DNA of 64,000 nt from Tanypteryx hageni. Taxonomy: Eukaryota > Arthropoda > Insecta > Odonata > Petaluridae. The position numbers and the translations under genes are program-made. The DNA lies in assembly GCA_028673005.1 (NCBI GenBank), contig CM054118.1:63669401-63733400 (forward strand), in the 5' to 3' direction. The first letter of the stretch is position 1. Each line of letters opens with the position of its first letter. Below the pieces are notes generated by a model, which was not told the DNA's origin, searched no databases, and saw nothing but the letters and a program-made list of their open reading frames with translations. Below are positions 49,901 to 58,100 of the stretch, piece after piece.

Positions 49901-51450
49901 TGTTCACATTTAATATTAACTGAAATGATGAAAATCTACATTTTATTATGATGCATATCTATTATTCTTTTCTAATCTATTATAACTTTTTTTTCTAGGT
50001 TGCCCCTGGAAAACTTGTTGCAAAAAGGGTATATAAAAATCGCAACAATATGTATTGCTGTAATTGTGCCACCAAAGGTCATCATGCATATCAATGTAAA
50101 AAGCGAACATATAATGATTATGTTACTGCAACACCACGTGTGATCAGTTATCAGGACCCTATATATCTTAAACACGTCATTGCAAGATCCACTCCCACCT
50201 GCTCTGAAAATTGGGAGAATGTGGGAATAGTTGCACCTAACCGTGAGAATTACCACACTCCTAACAGGAAGGAATTAGTGAATGAAAAAAGAGGTACCAA
50301 AAGAGCTAGATCTCCTGATGATCATGGTAGTTTCGAATCTAAATTGACAAAACATACAGACAAATTATGGGTTAAGGAAGTAGCAAATTGTGGCATTGAA
50401 AATCTTACTATTAAGGTAAATTTGCCTAAAGCAAATGAACCCAAAAAACCTAAAAAATCTAATTTAAAACCTCCAGACATAATATCAATTAATAATCTGG
50501 ATGATGTTAATGAACTTGAATCAACTGATTTGAATGTAACAGAAGAATGCAACGCGACAGAAAGATTTAATGAACTTGAATTAACCAATTTGAAAGTAAC
50601 AAAAGAATGTAAAACCAAAGGAAGATTTAATCAACTTGAATCAACTGATTTGAAATTAGCAAAAGAATGTAAAACGAAGGGAAAATTTTTGACTATTGGA
50701 AATCTTCCAAAACATGTAATTCCCGTCGAGAGGAAGCTTGCTCTAACCCGTAAGCAAAAGAAGAGGTTGGCAACAAAAGTTGAGCCAATATTGAAGTATA
50801 TAGTTGATGAGTTGCATGGTATTGTAGCAGTATTTAAGCAAGATAATATGTTGTTTATTGGAACAAAGAAGAAGACCTTTCGTGCCCGAAAGTTACTGTT
50901 TAGCATAATTGGCAACAATGAAGGTTGGAAGAATTTCACTGAATATCTTAAAGAAGATGGTATACACTACATGAATAGTGGTCAAACTGAAAAGTCGGAA
51001 AAGAAATTCAAAAGTAAAAAAGAAGAGTTGCGTGTAGAAATAAAAAATGTATCTTCAGGCAACACAAGGAATGTGAAATATTTGAATAAATTTGGACCAA
51101 ATGAACATACACAAACTTTTAAAGACATCAATGAACCAAAAAAAGATAAGTTGATCAGCGGACATTCACAAGTTAAGAGCTCCAACAACTATGACATTGA
51201 ATTGGTAAAACGGACCATACAAGGAACTGCAAAAACTTTTCTTTCGGAAAAAGAAATTTCACGTGAAAAGTTAAAACTGTTTGCTGATTGGGCACTATCG
51301 ATGTATGGAACAGTTGTTAATGGACTTGTTAAATATCACCTTAAAGTGTTAACAACAGTTAACCAAAATAGCAAACCGCTCGAGTTTTTTAGAAAGCACC
51401 TTTTAACTATTGCTAATTGGCACAATATCCCCATGGTGGGGAAAACCTAA
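30832..51450 (+). CDS. ZCCHC7-like zinc-knuckle protein (TRAMP complex, Air1/2 homologue), whole gene
   Basis: Four coding exons (30,832-31,939; 32,485-32,708; 35,275-35,418; 49,999-51,450) join in frame to 976 codons including TGA/TAA-type stop, with GT-AG borders and phases 1, 0, 0. Five zinc knuckles lie in exons 3-5. Three are classical CX2CX4HX4C in series with a variant third; the fourth is followed by CPDIWRRFH, a signature of the ZCCHC7/Air family. In known members these proteins bind RNA and bridge the poly(A) polymerase and Mtr4-type helicase in nuclear RNA surveillance. That role is inferred here. The N-terminal 370 residues are acidic and low-complexity; the C-terminal 400 are Lys-rich. 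At 975 residues it is much longer than the human protein (about 540). The gene runs tail to tail with the pyrophosphatase gene. Confidence 0.88.
31940..32484 (+). other. Intron 2 of the ZCCHC7-like gene
   Basis: A 545-bp AT-rich intron between well-defined splice sites. No mobile element is seen in it. Confidence 0.8.
32485..32708 (+). CDS. ZCCHC7-like coding exon 3, zinc knuckles 1 and 2
   Basis: The acceptor is ttag at 32,484 and the donor gtgagt at 32,709. The exon encodes DRGWDLDVSDEFYALP, the link into the knuckles, then knuckle 1 (CHRCCQKGHFAYEC) and knuckle 2 (CHRCGSSNHHESRC). All four metal ligands are present in each. The phase-1 start and phase-0 end fit the neighbouring exons exactly. 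Confidence 0.92.
32709..35274 (+). other. Intron 3 of the ZCCHC7-like gene
   Basis: A 2.57-kb AT-rich intron. It contains a perfect 24-bp inverted repeat (33,038-33,061 and 33,150-33,173). At about 34,280 is a fragment resembling a hAT end (GGTTCTCAACGTGGTGCCAG) with no partner end found. Nothing else is recognised. Confidence 0.7.
33038..33173. repeat. Foldback sequence with perfect 24-bp arms
   Basis: Arms at 33,038-33,061 and 33,150-33,173 are exact reverse complements (core AGGAATTTCAAACTAAGG) around an 88-bp centre. It may be a small foldback element; no target-site duplication was recognised. Confidence 0.75.
35275..35418 (+). CDS. ZCCHC7-like coding exon 4, knuckles 3 and 4
   Basis: The acceptor is acag at 35,274 and the donor gtaagc at 35,419; 48 codons, phase 0 at both ends. 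It carries a variant Cys-rich third knuckle (CGQNTNVLITACKPC), a canonical fourth (CTLCNQRGHRPNTC), and then PDIWRRFHAT, the family hallmark after knuckle 4. Confidence 0.92.
35503..35553. repeat. Perfect 23-bp hairpin with 5-nt loop
   Basis: Left arm 35,503-35,525 (ending CTGACTTTATACCT) is an exact reverse complement of 35,531-35,553, with loop TATTT. It lies 85 bp inside intron 4, downstream of the exon 4 donor, so it would be transcribed with the gene. Confidence 0.9.
35661..35986. mobile_element. Short element with CCGTATTTA-type inverted ends
   Basis: The 326-bp element has inverted termini (CTGTATTTAACTGAATCCAA and CCGTATTTACCTGAATCCAA) flanked by TA dinucleotides (35,659-35,660 and 35,987-35,988). 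TA flanks and this end sequence suggest a non-autonomous Tc1/mariner-pogo type element. The ends are shared with 53,780-54,273 and, in part, 57,445-57,872. Confidence 0.78.
35987..38026. other. Intron 4 of the ZCCHC7-like gene, proximal part
   Basis: AT-rich intronic DNA. A weak acceptor at 36,844 opens an 82-codon frame without a convincing donor, treated here as chance. No other feature is recognised. Confidence 0.5.
38027..38370. repeat. Interspersed repeat fragment left of the mariner
   Basis: This segment contains TATACGTAGTACATAGAGAG and continues in the same order as the repeats at 43,177 and 46,112, but is quite diverged. Its later part (38,195-38,370) is an imperfect direct copy of 39,790-40,010 on the far side of the mariner. 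Confidence 0.55.
38375..39677 (-). mobile_element. mariner transposon, inactive
   Basis: The 1.3-kb element, usual mariner length, has imperfect inverted ends (CGAGGTGAAATAAAAAAAT and TGAGGTGTAATTAAAAATAG) and TA at both flanks. The minus strand carries a transposase with the paired helix-turn-helix region and the D,D34D catalytic region. It is broken in four ways described under the pseudogene entry. It sits in intron 4 of the ZCCHC7-like gene, antisense to it. Confidence 0.92.
38420..39470 (-). pseudogene. mariner transposase, broken
   Basis: It starts at ATG 39,470 with MTSLKEQHVCVKFC and the ETLAMLNQAFGEEA helix-turn-helix. An in-frame stop (39,057-39,059) follows RMNVC. Past it comes TGGESWVYGYD, where the family has Asp in place of the second Gly, so the first catalytic Asp is lost. 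A single-base insertion near 38,893 shifts the frame. The C-terminal part then has HHDNAPAH (second catalytic Asp present) and, 34 residues later, APCNFFLFPKLK with Asn replacing the third catalytic Asp. The protein could not be active even without the stop and shift. Family roles of these residues are established knowledge; the losses are read directly. Confidence 0.9.
39790..40012. repeat. Interspersed repeat fragment right of the mariner
   Basis: This imperfect copy of 38,195-38,370 shares blocks such as AATGATATCTC, CATTTACTCAAAAA and GATGTCACA-ATAATACT. The mariner therefore lies between two copies of an older repeat. Confidence 0.6.
40514..40846 (-). pseudogene. pogo-like transposase N-terminal relic (first copy)
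   Basis: The minus-strand frame contains VHEWKKQEERLKTL, then KWPKLKEEVKKWIVEQR and GIAVSIKIVMYKAKRVA. This resembles the Brinker-type helix-turn-helix end followed by the start of the CENP-B-type DNA-binding domain in pogo/Tigger-like transposases. Just upstream, another frame reads NRAAGRHFS, so a frameshift separates the first helix region. No DDE domain follows. No terminal repeats were found around it. Confidence 0.65.
40850..42080. other. Intron 4, middle part, with one hAT-like element
   Basis: Apart from the hAT-like element at 41,458-41,822, this AT-rich intronic stretch shows nothing recognisable. Confidence 0.45.
41458..41822. mobile_element. Old hAT-like element
   Basis: The 365-bp segment is bounded by inverted ends TAGTGTTTTTCAAACTTT and CAGTGTTTCTCAAACTGTG. 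The flanking 8-mers (GATTATGA and GTGAATGG) no longer match well, suggesting age. There is no coding capacity. Confidence 0.65.
42083..43060 (+). pseudogene. pogo-like element relic with transposase DNA-binding domains (second copy)
   Basis: A degraded left end near 42,083 (ACCATATTAACCTG, then GGCACGATTTTTTCC) resembles the CCGTATT family ends. Plus-strand coding pieces follow. INFKLLVVHCAEETNSCEA and KYNVTKANVQRWK (about 42,703-42,815) fit a Brinker-type helix-turn-helix. NIPQQEFKASNGWYVQMML (about 42,980-43,036) fits a CENP-B-type domain. A stop separates the two. The catalytic part is missing; the relic ends before the repeat that begins at 43,177. Confidence 0.65.
43177..43888. repeat. 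Interspersed repeat, copy A (about 0.7 kb)
   Basis: It starts TTTTTACTTTCTCCATACG and ends near GTCATGTGGTGGCCACATC. A second copy lies at 46,112-46,758, same orientation, with an internal deletion of about 40 bp. The ends show weak inverted similarity (ACTTTCTCCATACG against ACTCTCTCCGTATC), so a DNA transposon origin is possible. No coding capacity is evident. Confidence 0.75.
43955..44166. mobile_element. piggyBac-type MITE
   Basis: The 212-bp element is flanked by TTAA on both sides (43,951-43,954 and 44,167-44,170), with similar inverted ends (CCCTTAATCGGATGGCATTT and CCATTATTGGCTGTGCATAC) and a TTTAAAT block inside each. TTAA targets are diagnostic of piggyBac. Confidence 0.68.
44471..45456 (-). 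mobile_element. Degenerate piggyBac-type element
   Basis: The 986-bp element lies between TTAA sites (44,467-44,470 and 45,457-45,460) with inverted ends CCCTTTGAGTGCCACGCC and CCCTTTCAGAGCCACGTG. The minus strand starts with MLSKRK at 45,382. Further on a 71-codon frame (45,269-45,054) is acidic (DDELLGYINSLLSDDEC), as in the N-terminal part of piggyBac transposases. The catalytic domain is absent. Confidence 0.75.
45922..46111. mobile_element. Possible piggyBac left-end fragment
   Basis: TTAA (about 45,924) is followed by CCTTTAAACGCCGAATGTGG, the style of the piggyBac ends nearby. No right end was found; the sequence runs into repeat copy B at 46,112. Confidence 0.45.
46112..46758. repeat. 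Interspersed repeat, copy B
   Basis: A direct-orientation copy of 43,177-43,888, starting TTTTTACTTTCTCCATATG and ending at the TGTGGTGGCCACATC palindromic stretch. It lacks the CGTTTTCATGAAAAAAATTG segment of copy A and carries small indels. Confidence 0.75.
46803..48912 (-). mobile_element. Full-length but inactive piggyBac element
   Basis: The 2,110-bp element is flanked by TTAA (46,799-46,802 and 48,913-48,916), with inverted ends CCCATTAGGGACGGA and CCGATTAGGGACGGA. Length, target site and the antisense transposase all fit piggyBac. It lies about 1.1 kb upstream of the last exon of the ZCCHC7-like gene. Confidence 0.93.
46972..48661 (-). pseudogene. piggyBac transposase (PGBD/DDE_Tnp_1_7 type), broken
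   Basis: The acidic N-terminus starts at 48,661 (MFSIPDDGVKSDISS). A first frameshift lies in 48,300-48,365, before NIWEDLTLDELKALVGVIF. A second lies near 47,990, before EYQAIDEAMVKFIGRSLM. An in-frame TAG at about 47,895 precedes RADGTSGFV, which has the first catalytic Asp. Then comes CDRIFTSPDLF with the second Asp, and MGGLDRNNQL with the third Asp (GGLD); a nearby Asp of the family motif reads Asn. The C-terminal Cys-rich domain (47,331-46,972) has CVVCREKGIRKRT and CSVCEKGLCIDTC, the usual zinc-binding tail. A stop near 47,352 separates it from the catalytic part. Confidence 0.9.
48917..49998. other. Intron 4, distal part
   Basis: AT-rich intronic DNA leading to the exon 5 acceptor with polypyrimidine tract (ttttttttctag, 49,987-49,998). 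No element recognised. Confidence 0.6.
49999..51450 (+). CDS. ZCCHC7-like terminal coding exon 5, knuckle 5 and Lys-rich tail
   Basis: The acceptor is ctag at 49,998. The exon reads VAPGKLVAKRVYKN into knuckle 5 (CCNCATKGHHAYQC), then a segment ending PRVISYQDPIY, as in relatives. A Lys-rich region of about 400 residues follows. It contains three tandem units of 20 residues (about 50,510-50,689; repeated cores NELEST-DL, T/K-EC). It ends with two more ordered-looking stretches (ALTRKQKKRLATKVEPIL and EFFRKHLLTIANWHNIPM) and a stop at 51,448-51,450. Nothing in the tail identifies a catalytic domain. Confidence 0.9.
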   Translation, partial: VAPGKLVAKRVYKNRNNMYCCNCATKGHHAYQCKKRTYNDYVTATPRVISYQDPIYLKHVIARSTPTCSENWENVGIVAPNRENYHTPNRKELVNEKRGTKRARSPDDHGSFESKLTKHTDKLWVKEVANCGIENLTIKVNLPKANEPKKPKKSNLKPPDIISINNLDDVNELESTDLNVTEECNATERFNELELTNLKVTKECKTKGRFNQLESTDLKLAKECKTKGKFLTIGNLPKHVIPVERKLALTRKQKKRLATKVEPILKYIVDELHGIVAVFKQDNMLFIGTKKKTFRARKLLFSIIGNNEGWKNFTEYLKEDGIHYMNSGQTEKSEKKFKSKKEELRVEIKNVSSGNTRNVKYLNKFGPNEHTQTFKDINEPKKDKLISGHSQVKSSNNYDIELVKRTIQGTAKTFLSEKEISREKLKLFADWALSMYGTVVNGLVKYHLKVLTTVNQNSKPLEFFRKHLLTIANWHNIPMVGKT

Positions 51451-51509
51451 CTGGTGTAAGGCTTAAGAAAGTTAGTTACATGTATTATTTACAAAATTTG
51501 TAAAATGGA

Positions 51510-51536
51510 ATTAAAATCAATTGAACCAGAATTAAA
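51510..51536 (+). terminator. Candidate poly(A) signals of the ZCCHC7-like gene
   Basis: Two ATTAAA hexamers (51,510-51,515 and 51,531-51,536) lie 60-86 bp after the stop codon. Either could serve; there is no direct evidence of use. Confidence 0.35.
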
Positions 51537-51674
51537 ATACATAATCTTGCAAATGTTTTCACTGATTTATTAATAATCGGTAATTTTTTATTAAAACCTC
51601 TCTTGTTTAAAAAGCTTCAATTTATTTTATACTTCCTTAATATGACATTGAAAAAGATTTGAGAAGCTTAAGAG

Positions 51675-51970
51675 TAAGGATGTGCAACCTATAGCTCATG
51701 GGCAAGAGCCCACATATCTTTGGTGAAAGAGCCACCCATGACATTTAATACAGGTAATTTTCTATTTAAGTTACAGTTGTGAAAACTTTCTGGTGAAGTT
51801 TTGATACTAAAAAAATTGATTAGCATTGCATTTCACTTTCATAATAACACAACCTCAATAAGTTCCAATGTGAACTACTATCCGGCCTGCCGGAATGCTC
51901 AACTTCAAATACAGTTCACCAAGATATAACAAAAATGTGACCCATCAAGAAAAAAGGTTGCACACCCCTG
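51675..51970. mobile_element. hAT-type element between the two genes
   Basis: The 296-bp element has inverted ends TAAGGATGTGCAACCT and CAGGGGTGTGCAACCT. Flanking 8-mers CTTAAGAG and CTTTAATG match at six of eight positions. It lies in the 0.7-kb gap between the convergent gene ends. Confidence 0.7.
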
Positions 51971-52058
51971 CTTTAATGGTCTCTTCCTCAAACTAGACAT
52001 TTTTCTCTAAATCTAAGCATTTTCCTCTGCAGTTACAAGTGTATTTCCTACCAATTAT

Positions 52059-52064
52059 TTTATT
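52059..52064 (-). terminator. Candidate poly(A) signal of the pyrophosphatase gene
   Basis: AATAAA on the minus strand, about 93 bases downstream of the stop codon at 52,157. Confidence 0.45.
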
Positions 52065-52156
52065 TTTTGGGAAATAAATAAACAAAAGCCTGTATGTCAA
52101 TAATGCATTTTTTTTCAAAAGTAGAATTTCCATTATTAGGTTGTTAATTTCCATCT

Positions 52157-52188
52157 TCACTTGAGCTGAACATGGTGCCACTTATCCA
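52157..52188 (-). CDS. Pyrophosphatase terminal exon
   Basis: A 32-bp coding part after the acceptor ttttcag encodes [10 protein letters not shown] and a TGA stop. The VDKW motif matches the C-terminus of animal pyrophosphatases, which makes this tiny exon credible despite its size. It lies 3.6 kb from the previous exon. Confidence 0.88.
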
Positions 52189-55100
52189 CTGAAAATAAAA
52201 AAAGAAGTTGTAAATACAGAAAAACAAAGTAAATATTACAATTTTATTTGGGCCATAAACTAGATAATTTTATGAATCACTATACTATAATTTTGATGTA
52301 TAAGCATCATGTGCAAGGAGATTACCTAAAAATTGCTTCAACTTTTTATCTCAACCTATTCTTTCAAAACTAAAGATGTAACCAATCCCTAATTGAATGT
52401 GACCCAGATGGAATTATCTAATAATATTACATCATTTCCCTGCCTCGCATAAAAAATTGAATTGGTACCATCTGATTTTTCTACCGTTATAAATACAACT
52501 CAATTTTCATCATTTTTGCGTGTATACTGTTTTCTTAGTTTTTCTGCTCCCTTTTTGGGTGTGTTTTCAGGAGGGGTTGTTTCCCTCTATAGTAACTTAA
52601 AGTTATAAAGATTTTATTAGCACTGTCCTGAGGTACTGTTTATTTAAAAAATCTATTGCTTTTCCCCTCAACTGAAAAGAGCTATTCAAAATAACATAGA
52701 ACACTTTAAAAATTCCAGCATGTTTTTAATTTGACTTGTTTAACACACAAAAATGACAACACCTTTTAAATTTATATTTATCACTCTGCACTAGAGTCAC
52801 ATTAATAGCAAAATAGTGACTTGGGAGACCTGTAGATTCATAAGTTTGGCCACCAAGATTGGGGATCTGCACTTGTCCCATTTTTTTTAAAGGTCATTTG
52901 TACTTGCTTACATTATTAACTCACAACTGAGGAACTAATGCAAAGGATCACAGCCACTGCACAACTGGTGGACTCTTGAAATTCTGCACAAAGTGTGTAG
53001 GGAACTTATTGCTGGACTTTTACTGAATCACTTATGGAGTCAACGTTTACAAGCTTCAAGGTATAAGTTTTGTTATTCTTGACACAGTGGGCCCTTCAAA
53101 TAGTTCATGGTCATTGTGCTATCATTTTTGAAGTTATCTAAACAAGTGTTTTTCAACCTGTGGGCCAAGTTCTACTGGTGGAACGTAAAAACTTCAAATA
53201 ATTAAGATCAGCTAACATAACTTAAAAGCTTGCAAAAGTATAGCAAAAACGTATTTTGTAAGAATGAAATGTAATAAATAAATAAAGAAAATTTTAATAA
53301 ATTGCTTGATGATTTTTAAATAACCCATTACTTTTAGCCAATAATATAGAAGTTTCTCCTGACTATAAATTCACCTATTGATATATAGTTGGGTCGATTT
53401 CTTGTAGTTTAGGTGGGCTGTATTATCAAAAAGGTTGAAAAATGCTCATCTAAATCATCACTCCGTCTCAGAATCATCAATTTGATATTCATGCAACATT
53501 TGAACCACTAGCAGAGACAATGATAGATAAGAATGCATTGAAGAACCATTGAGTGTTTTATTAATGCATAAAATTATTTAAATTAAATGAATTATTGTGG
53601 TGCTTGGATTGTTTCAAGTTGTCGAAATCATTTTGAATACCTGATACTTAAGTGATATATGATGGACTGGATATACATTCTCATCTTAACAATTTTGGTT
53701 ATTATCATAACTGTCAACTATTTTAGCATGCTTATCCAACATCATGATCATAAATCACAGCAATTAAATTTACTGATTACCGTATTAGCCCGAATATAAT
53801 GCGACCCTGAATATAGTGCGCCCCCAAGTATTTTGAAAGGAATTTTAGAAAAACGAAAAAACATTTAATTTTCTCTATTTTACACATTTAAATTACCTGT
53901 AAACTCATGAATTATGTACTAAAGGGGGGTAATGTGACGTCACGTTTAGACGGTCTTCGTTTTCTAACGTTGAGTGTCGCGACCCTGTGTAAAGTTGTGC
54001 CAGTGCTGTGATTGCTGCAATTTGACCTTGATCTATTTTCAAGTTCCCCTCAGAACCCTACCGAGTATATTTGTACAATGTAGCATCGTAACATGAACGT
54101 CCAATTCACTTACAATGCAGCAATTATAAAAATATGTGCTGAAACACGCGTCATGAAACACGCCAATACGTAGTTATTTTTTAAAGATACAAGTATTCGA
54201 ATATAGTGCGAATGCGACTTTCAAAGGTACATATTTAGGGGAAAAACATCGCACTATATTTGGGTCAATACGGTATATAACAATTTTCTTCAAGTTCCAT
54301 CCAGGATGTTTATTACTTGTCAACGGACAATATGTTCTTTAATTTTTTTGTTGCTTGAGTAGTTTTTTGACAAGGACACCATCAAAATGGAAATTGAAAA
54401 TATATGGGTTTAATTAGATAAATGAAAAGTCAAACAAAGATAATACAAATTTTAGATGGGAGAAAAATGTTAACCTTCCAAACCTCATGATTATATGCTA
54501 AGTCCCCAAAGTTTACCCTCAACTTATCATTCTCTATTATAATCTCCCTTATAAGTTTGATTTTATGAATTAATGCAAATATCTTGGAAATGTTTAGTTC
54601 ATGTTAAATAAATCTTTCACCAGATACTGAACAGGTTTTTAACTGACCACAATCCAAGGTAAGAGCCTGGGTTCAAAAGGTTGATTTATTTAACATGTGA
54701 ATGATTGTAGGATATTTTAGTTAACACTATATCAAAATTGAGCTACTATCAATTACTATCAATTAATACTATATGTTTTTTGCATTTTTGTTTAGCAATG
54801 AGAAATTTTATTTCAGTATTATGCAGATAAAATTGCTAAGAAATGTAAATTAAAATTGCTAATTTAAACTCTAATGTCATTAAATCCAGTTTATGATCTT
54901 GCAGCCATAAAAATATTTCCTTGGTAACAATTCACCTATGGCTGATTCAACCATTTTATAGCTATACAGTCAAACCTCCCAAATCCAGCAATTTTGGGAC
55001 CTGAGCCATGTGGGCTCTTGGAATTTACCGGAGCTTGGGTGGCCATATAAGTGCATGGCTTTTTTCTGCCGGTAAGACCAGTTCACGTATCGGCTCACAC

Positions 55101-58100
55101 AATAGGTGCACCGGTAAATATCTTAAATTTATATATAATTATTAGATATGATATAAATTTCATAGTTTTGAAAAAAATGAGAAAATACTGAAATTTATAG
55201 TACATAGTGGTGTGAGACCATTTTCCAAAAATAGCCAGAAAATGGATTGCCAGATTTGGGAGGTTCGACTGTAATAGGCACCTTGATCATCATATCATTT
55301 ATGCATGTAATATTCAGAGTTGAGCACAACTAAATGAAAGCACGAGCATCTTTATATTTGAAAAAATTACATAAATTTAAGACAATCTAACTCAAGGTTA
55401 GTCAAAATTTACCTCAGTGTGATTCCACATATCAAGATTCAAGAAGAATCAAAACGTATAAAACCACAAACTTACAAAAATTGAGTGGTTAGTAGGAATG
55501 ACAAATAATAATAAAGTCACAAAAACAGCATTTCCACCTACCAGTACAATAGTTGGAATTCTGATCTGAAAATGCAAGTGCTTCCAATAACTTTTGTCTG
55601 CATTTTACAAATGGCTTCTCTGTCTTTCAAACACAATGAAATGGAACTTGTCCACTGAAAATTTCCAAAAACTCGTGGGGTTCATTTTATTTGCTAATTC
55701 ATATCTTTTTACTTTTAACATGGATAAAATAGGACTATTTATTGGGAAATTTTGGCAATTTAAGTTTTCTTACCGATTGGATCCACAGGTTCAGCATCTT
55801 TAAGCGGAGGAGATTTCTTCAATGTATCCTCAGCATCTTCATTACTTATTTTAAAAGGGCTTTCAGCAATGCTAACATTAGCACTGAAAAAGAAAATCTG
55901 CATCAATACATATGACACCCATGGAAGAACAGAAAAAAATAAAATTATAGTGGTATGGTATTGCAATGATTCATCATTAACCCTCTTCCTATCTAAAGCA
56001 CCCAATATGAAACTTGAACTTAGTGACTAAGTCACATGCTTTCATACCTTTTCTATGATTTGCATCTCTTACAATTTTTAACAGTTTACTTTGTCAAGCT
56101 TCCTTACGCACTATACATACATTTCTTTCCTAATTTTAAATTGGGGATTTCTCAAGGTCAGATAAACTCTCACTCATCAAATATTTTCCTTCCCAAGCCC
56201 ACAACTTTTATAGGTCCAGTACCTCAAATCCAGGATTCAGAAAATCGGCATCACAAGAAAACCAGCCATTTTTTGTAATCAAAGAACAAATAATCTCAGA
56301 AGGTTATAAGAACACAGGTAAGTTTTCATTTTTTCATTGTACCCATGCCTAATGCCAGAGACGTACCTGCAAGATATGGCCTATGGCAAAATTTTAGGAA
56401 ACACCTTGGTTATGGAGAATAACATTTTTGGTGCATTTTAGTATAGAATAATAGTTTTAAAAATATAAATTTAACATTTGAGTATTGAATTAATACTTAT
56501 TTATGGGAAAATAAACTTTTGACATTTCTTTGTGAGAACGCATGGTGCCTTTTGCAAGCAGCGCCTATGGCAAATTCCACCTTCGCCATACCCTAGTTAC
56601 GACACTGCCTATTGCTAACTTTCGTGCTCTCCATAAAAATAAAATATAAGCCAAATAAATTTAATCTCCCGCCTTGATAGAGGGGTGGTTGGAGCAGTGT
56701 TTCCCATTTCATTCCCTCTCCCAATACATACACTTTCAATATTAGACCTCAACATCTGTCTAAGCTTGTCTTGAAGTACAAAGTTGATTTACCCTAGCAG
56801 GAAAAGTGAAATTTGGAGATCTTGTGTAACTGCTCTCACATTATTTTTCTTCTAGATCAAACAAGTAGGTTGTAGAAAATGCCAACAAAAGTGAAACTGT
56901 AATGTCTAATATTACAGCTTATTCATTTGAAACAGTAAACCAGAACATGTCCAATGGCACGTCATTAAATTTAATTTTAAAACTGGGGTCCATCCAATAT
57001 GGTGAGTTGCTCTTGAGTCTATATTGAAATATTCTTAGGTTCTACCATCCAGAAATGTGAATTTCCCAATATTCCATGACTCACCTGTTTATGTATGATT
57101 GCATACCATTACAAGTGTATGCCTCCTAACTTGAGGGTTATGGCAATGCCTCGATCCCAACCATCTCAGATTTGTGAGTACACCTCCATTTCAAATCTCA
57201 CATTTTTAAAGAATTTGGGTTAAATCAGGTTTAATACAAATAAAATTTTTAACCAATGCAGGTTATATATTTTTGGGCCTGTACACTGGTAACATACAAC
57301 AATGTCTAAAAGTGTTGCTGATTGTTGCCACTATTCAATCAGACTAAAAAACAGCAAAGAAGAAATCTTAGGGTCAAGTTATATAACGAGGTCGCTTTAT
57401 ATTCGGGGCAACAGGATAATTTATACCATATCACCGTAAAAATGCCGTATTTACTTGGTAACACAGTAATTTGTGAGTGCTGGTGTTTGTGCTGAGGTGG
57501 ATCTAATCAATCAAATACCTCGAGACTACAGTGTAAGCTCCGCAAGAGTCTAGAAGTAATAATCAGGCAAGGTGGCCACTCCAAACATTGCGAAAAGATA
57601 CTATGCATTGAAAATATCGCTCCACTTCAAGTGTCGCAAAAAGATACTATGTAATGAGAATACTGCCCCAATGTTGATTCTATCCATACTGCATTCTAAA
57701 GGAAATCACGAGATCTACCCAACGGCTTCTAATAAAAAATAACAAAAGTGGAAATCAAAATATTATTTTCAGAATATCCTATTTTGAAATTTTTTGCTTC
57801 GTATAAGCCACACCTTCACTTTTCGAATGAAAATTTTGGAAAAAAAGTGTGGCTTATACGCGATTAAATACGGTATATCAAATGTAGAAGTGAGCTGAAA
57901 TAGTGAAGGATTTGCATATAGAAATCGTGTCTGCAAGTTCCAAGCCCCTAGTACAATATTAATTATTTTATTACTAGTGGAGCATTTTCGGGTATATTCG
58001 GGTTTTACATGAATTTTTTAAATCAAATCGGGAGGTAAAAAAGGACCAAATCGGGTGAAACTCGAAAAATATAATCCCTAATCATCATCATGACTAACAA

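Noticed and set aside
50322..51188. Minus-strand frames within ZCCHC7 exon 5
   Set aside because: Shadows of the Lys-rich plus-strand coding exon.
57445..57872. A third complete CCGTATT-ended element
   Set aside because: Only about nine terminal bases agree between the two sides and one flank lacks TA, so the boundaries are not reliable.
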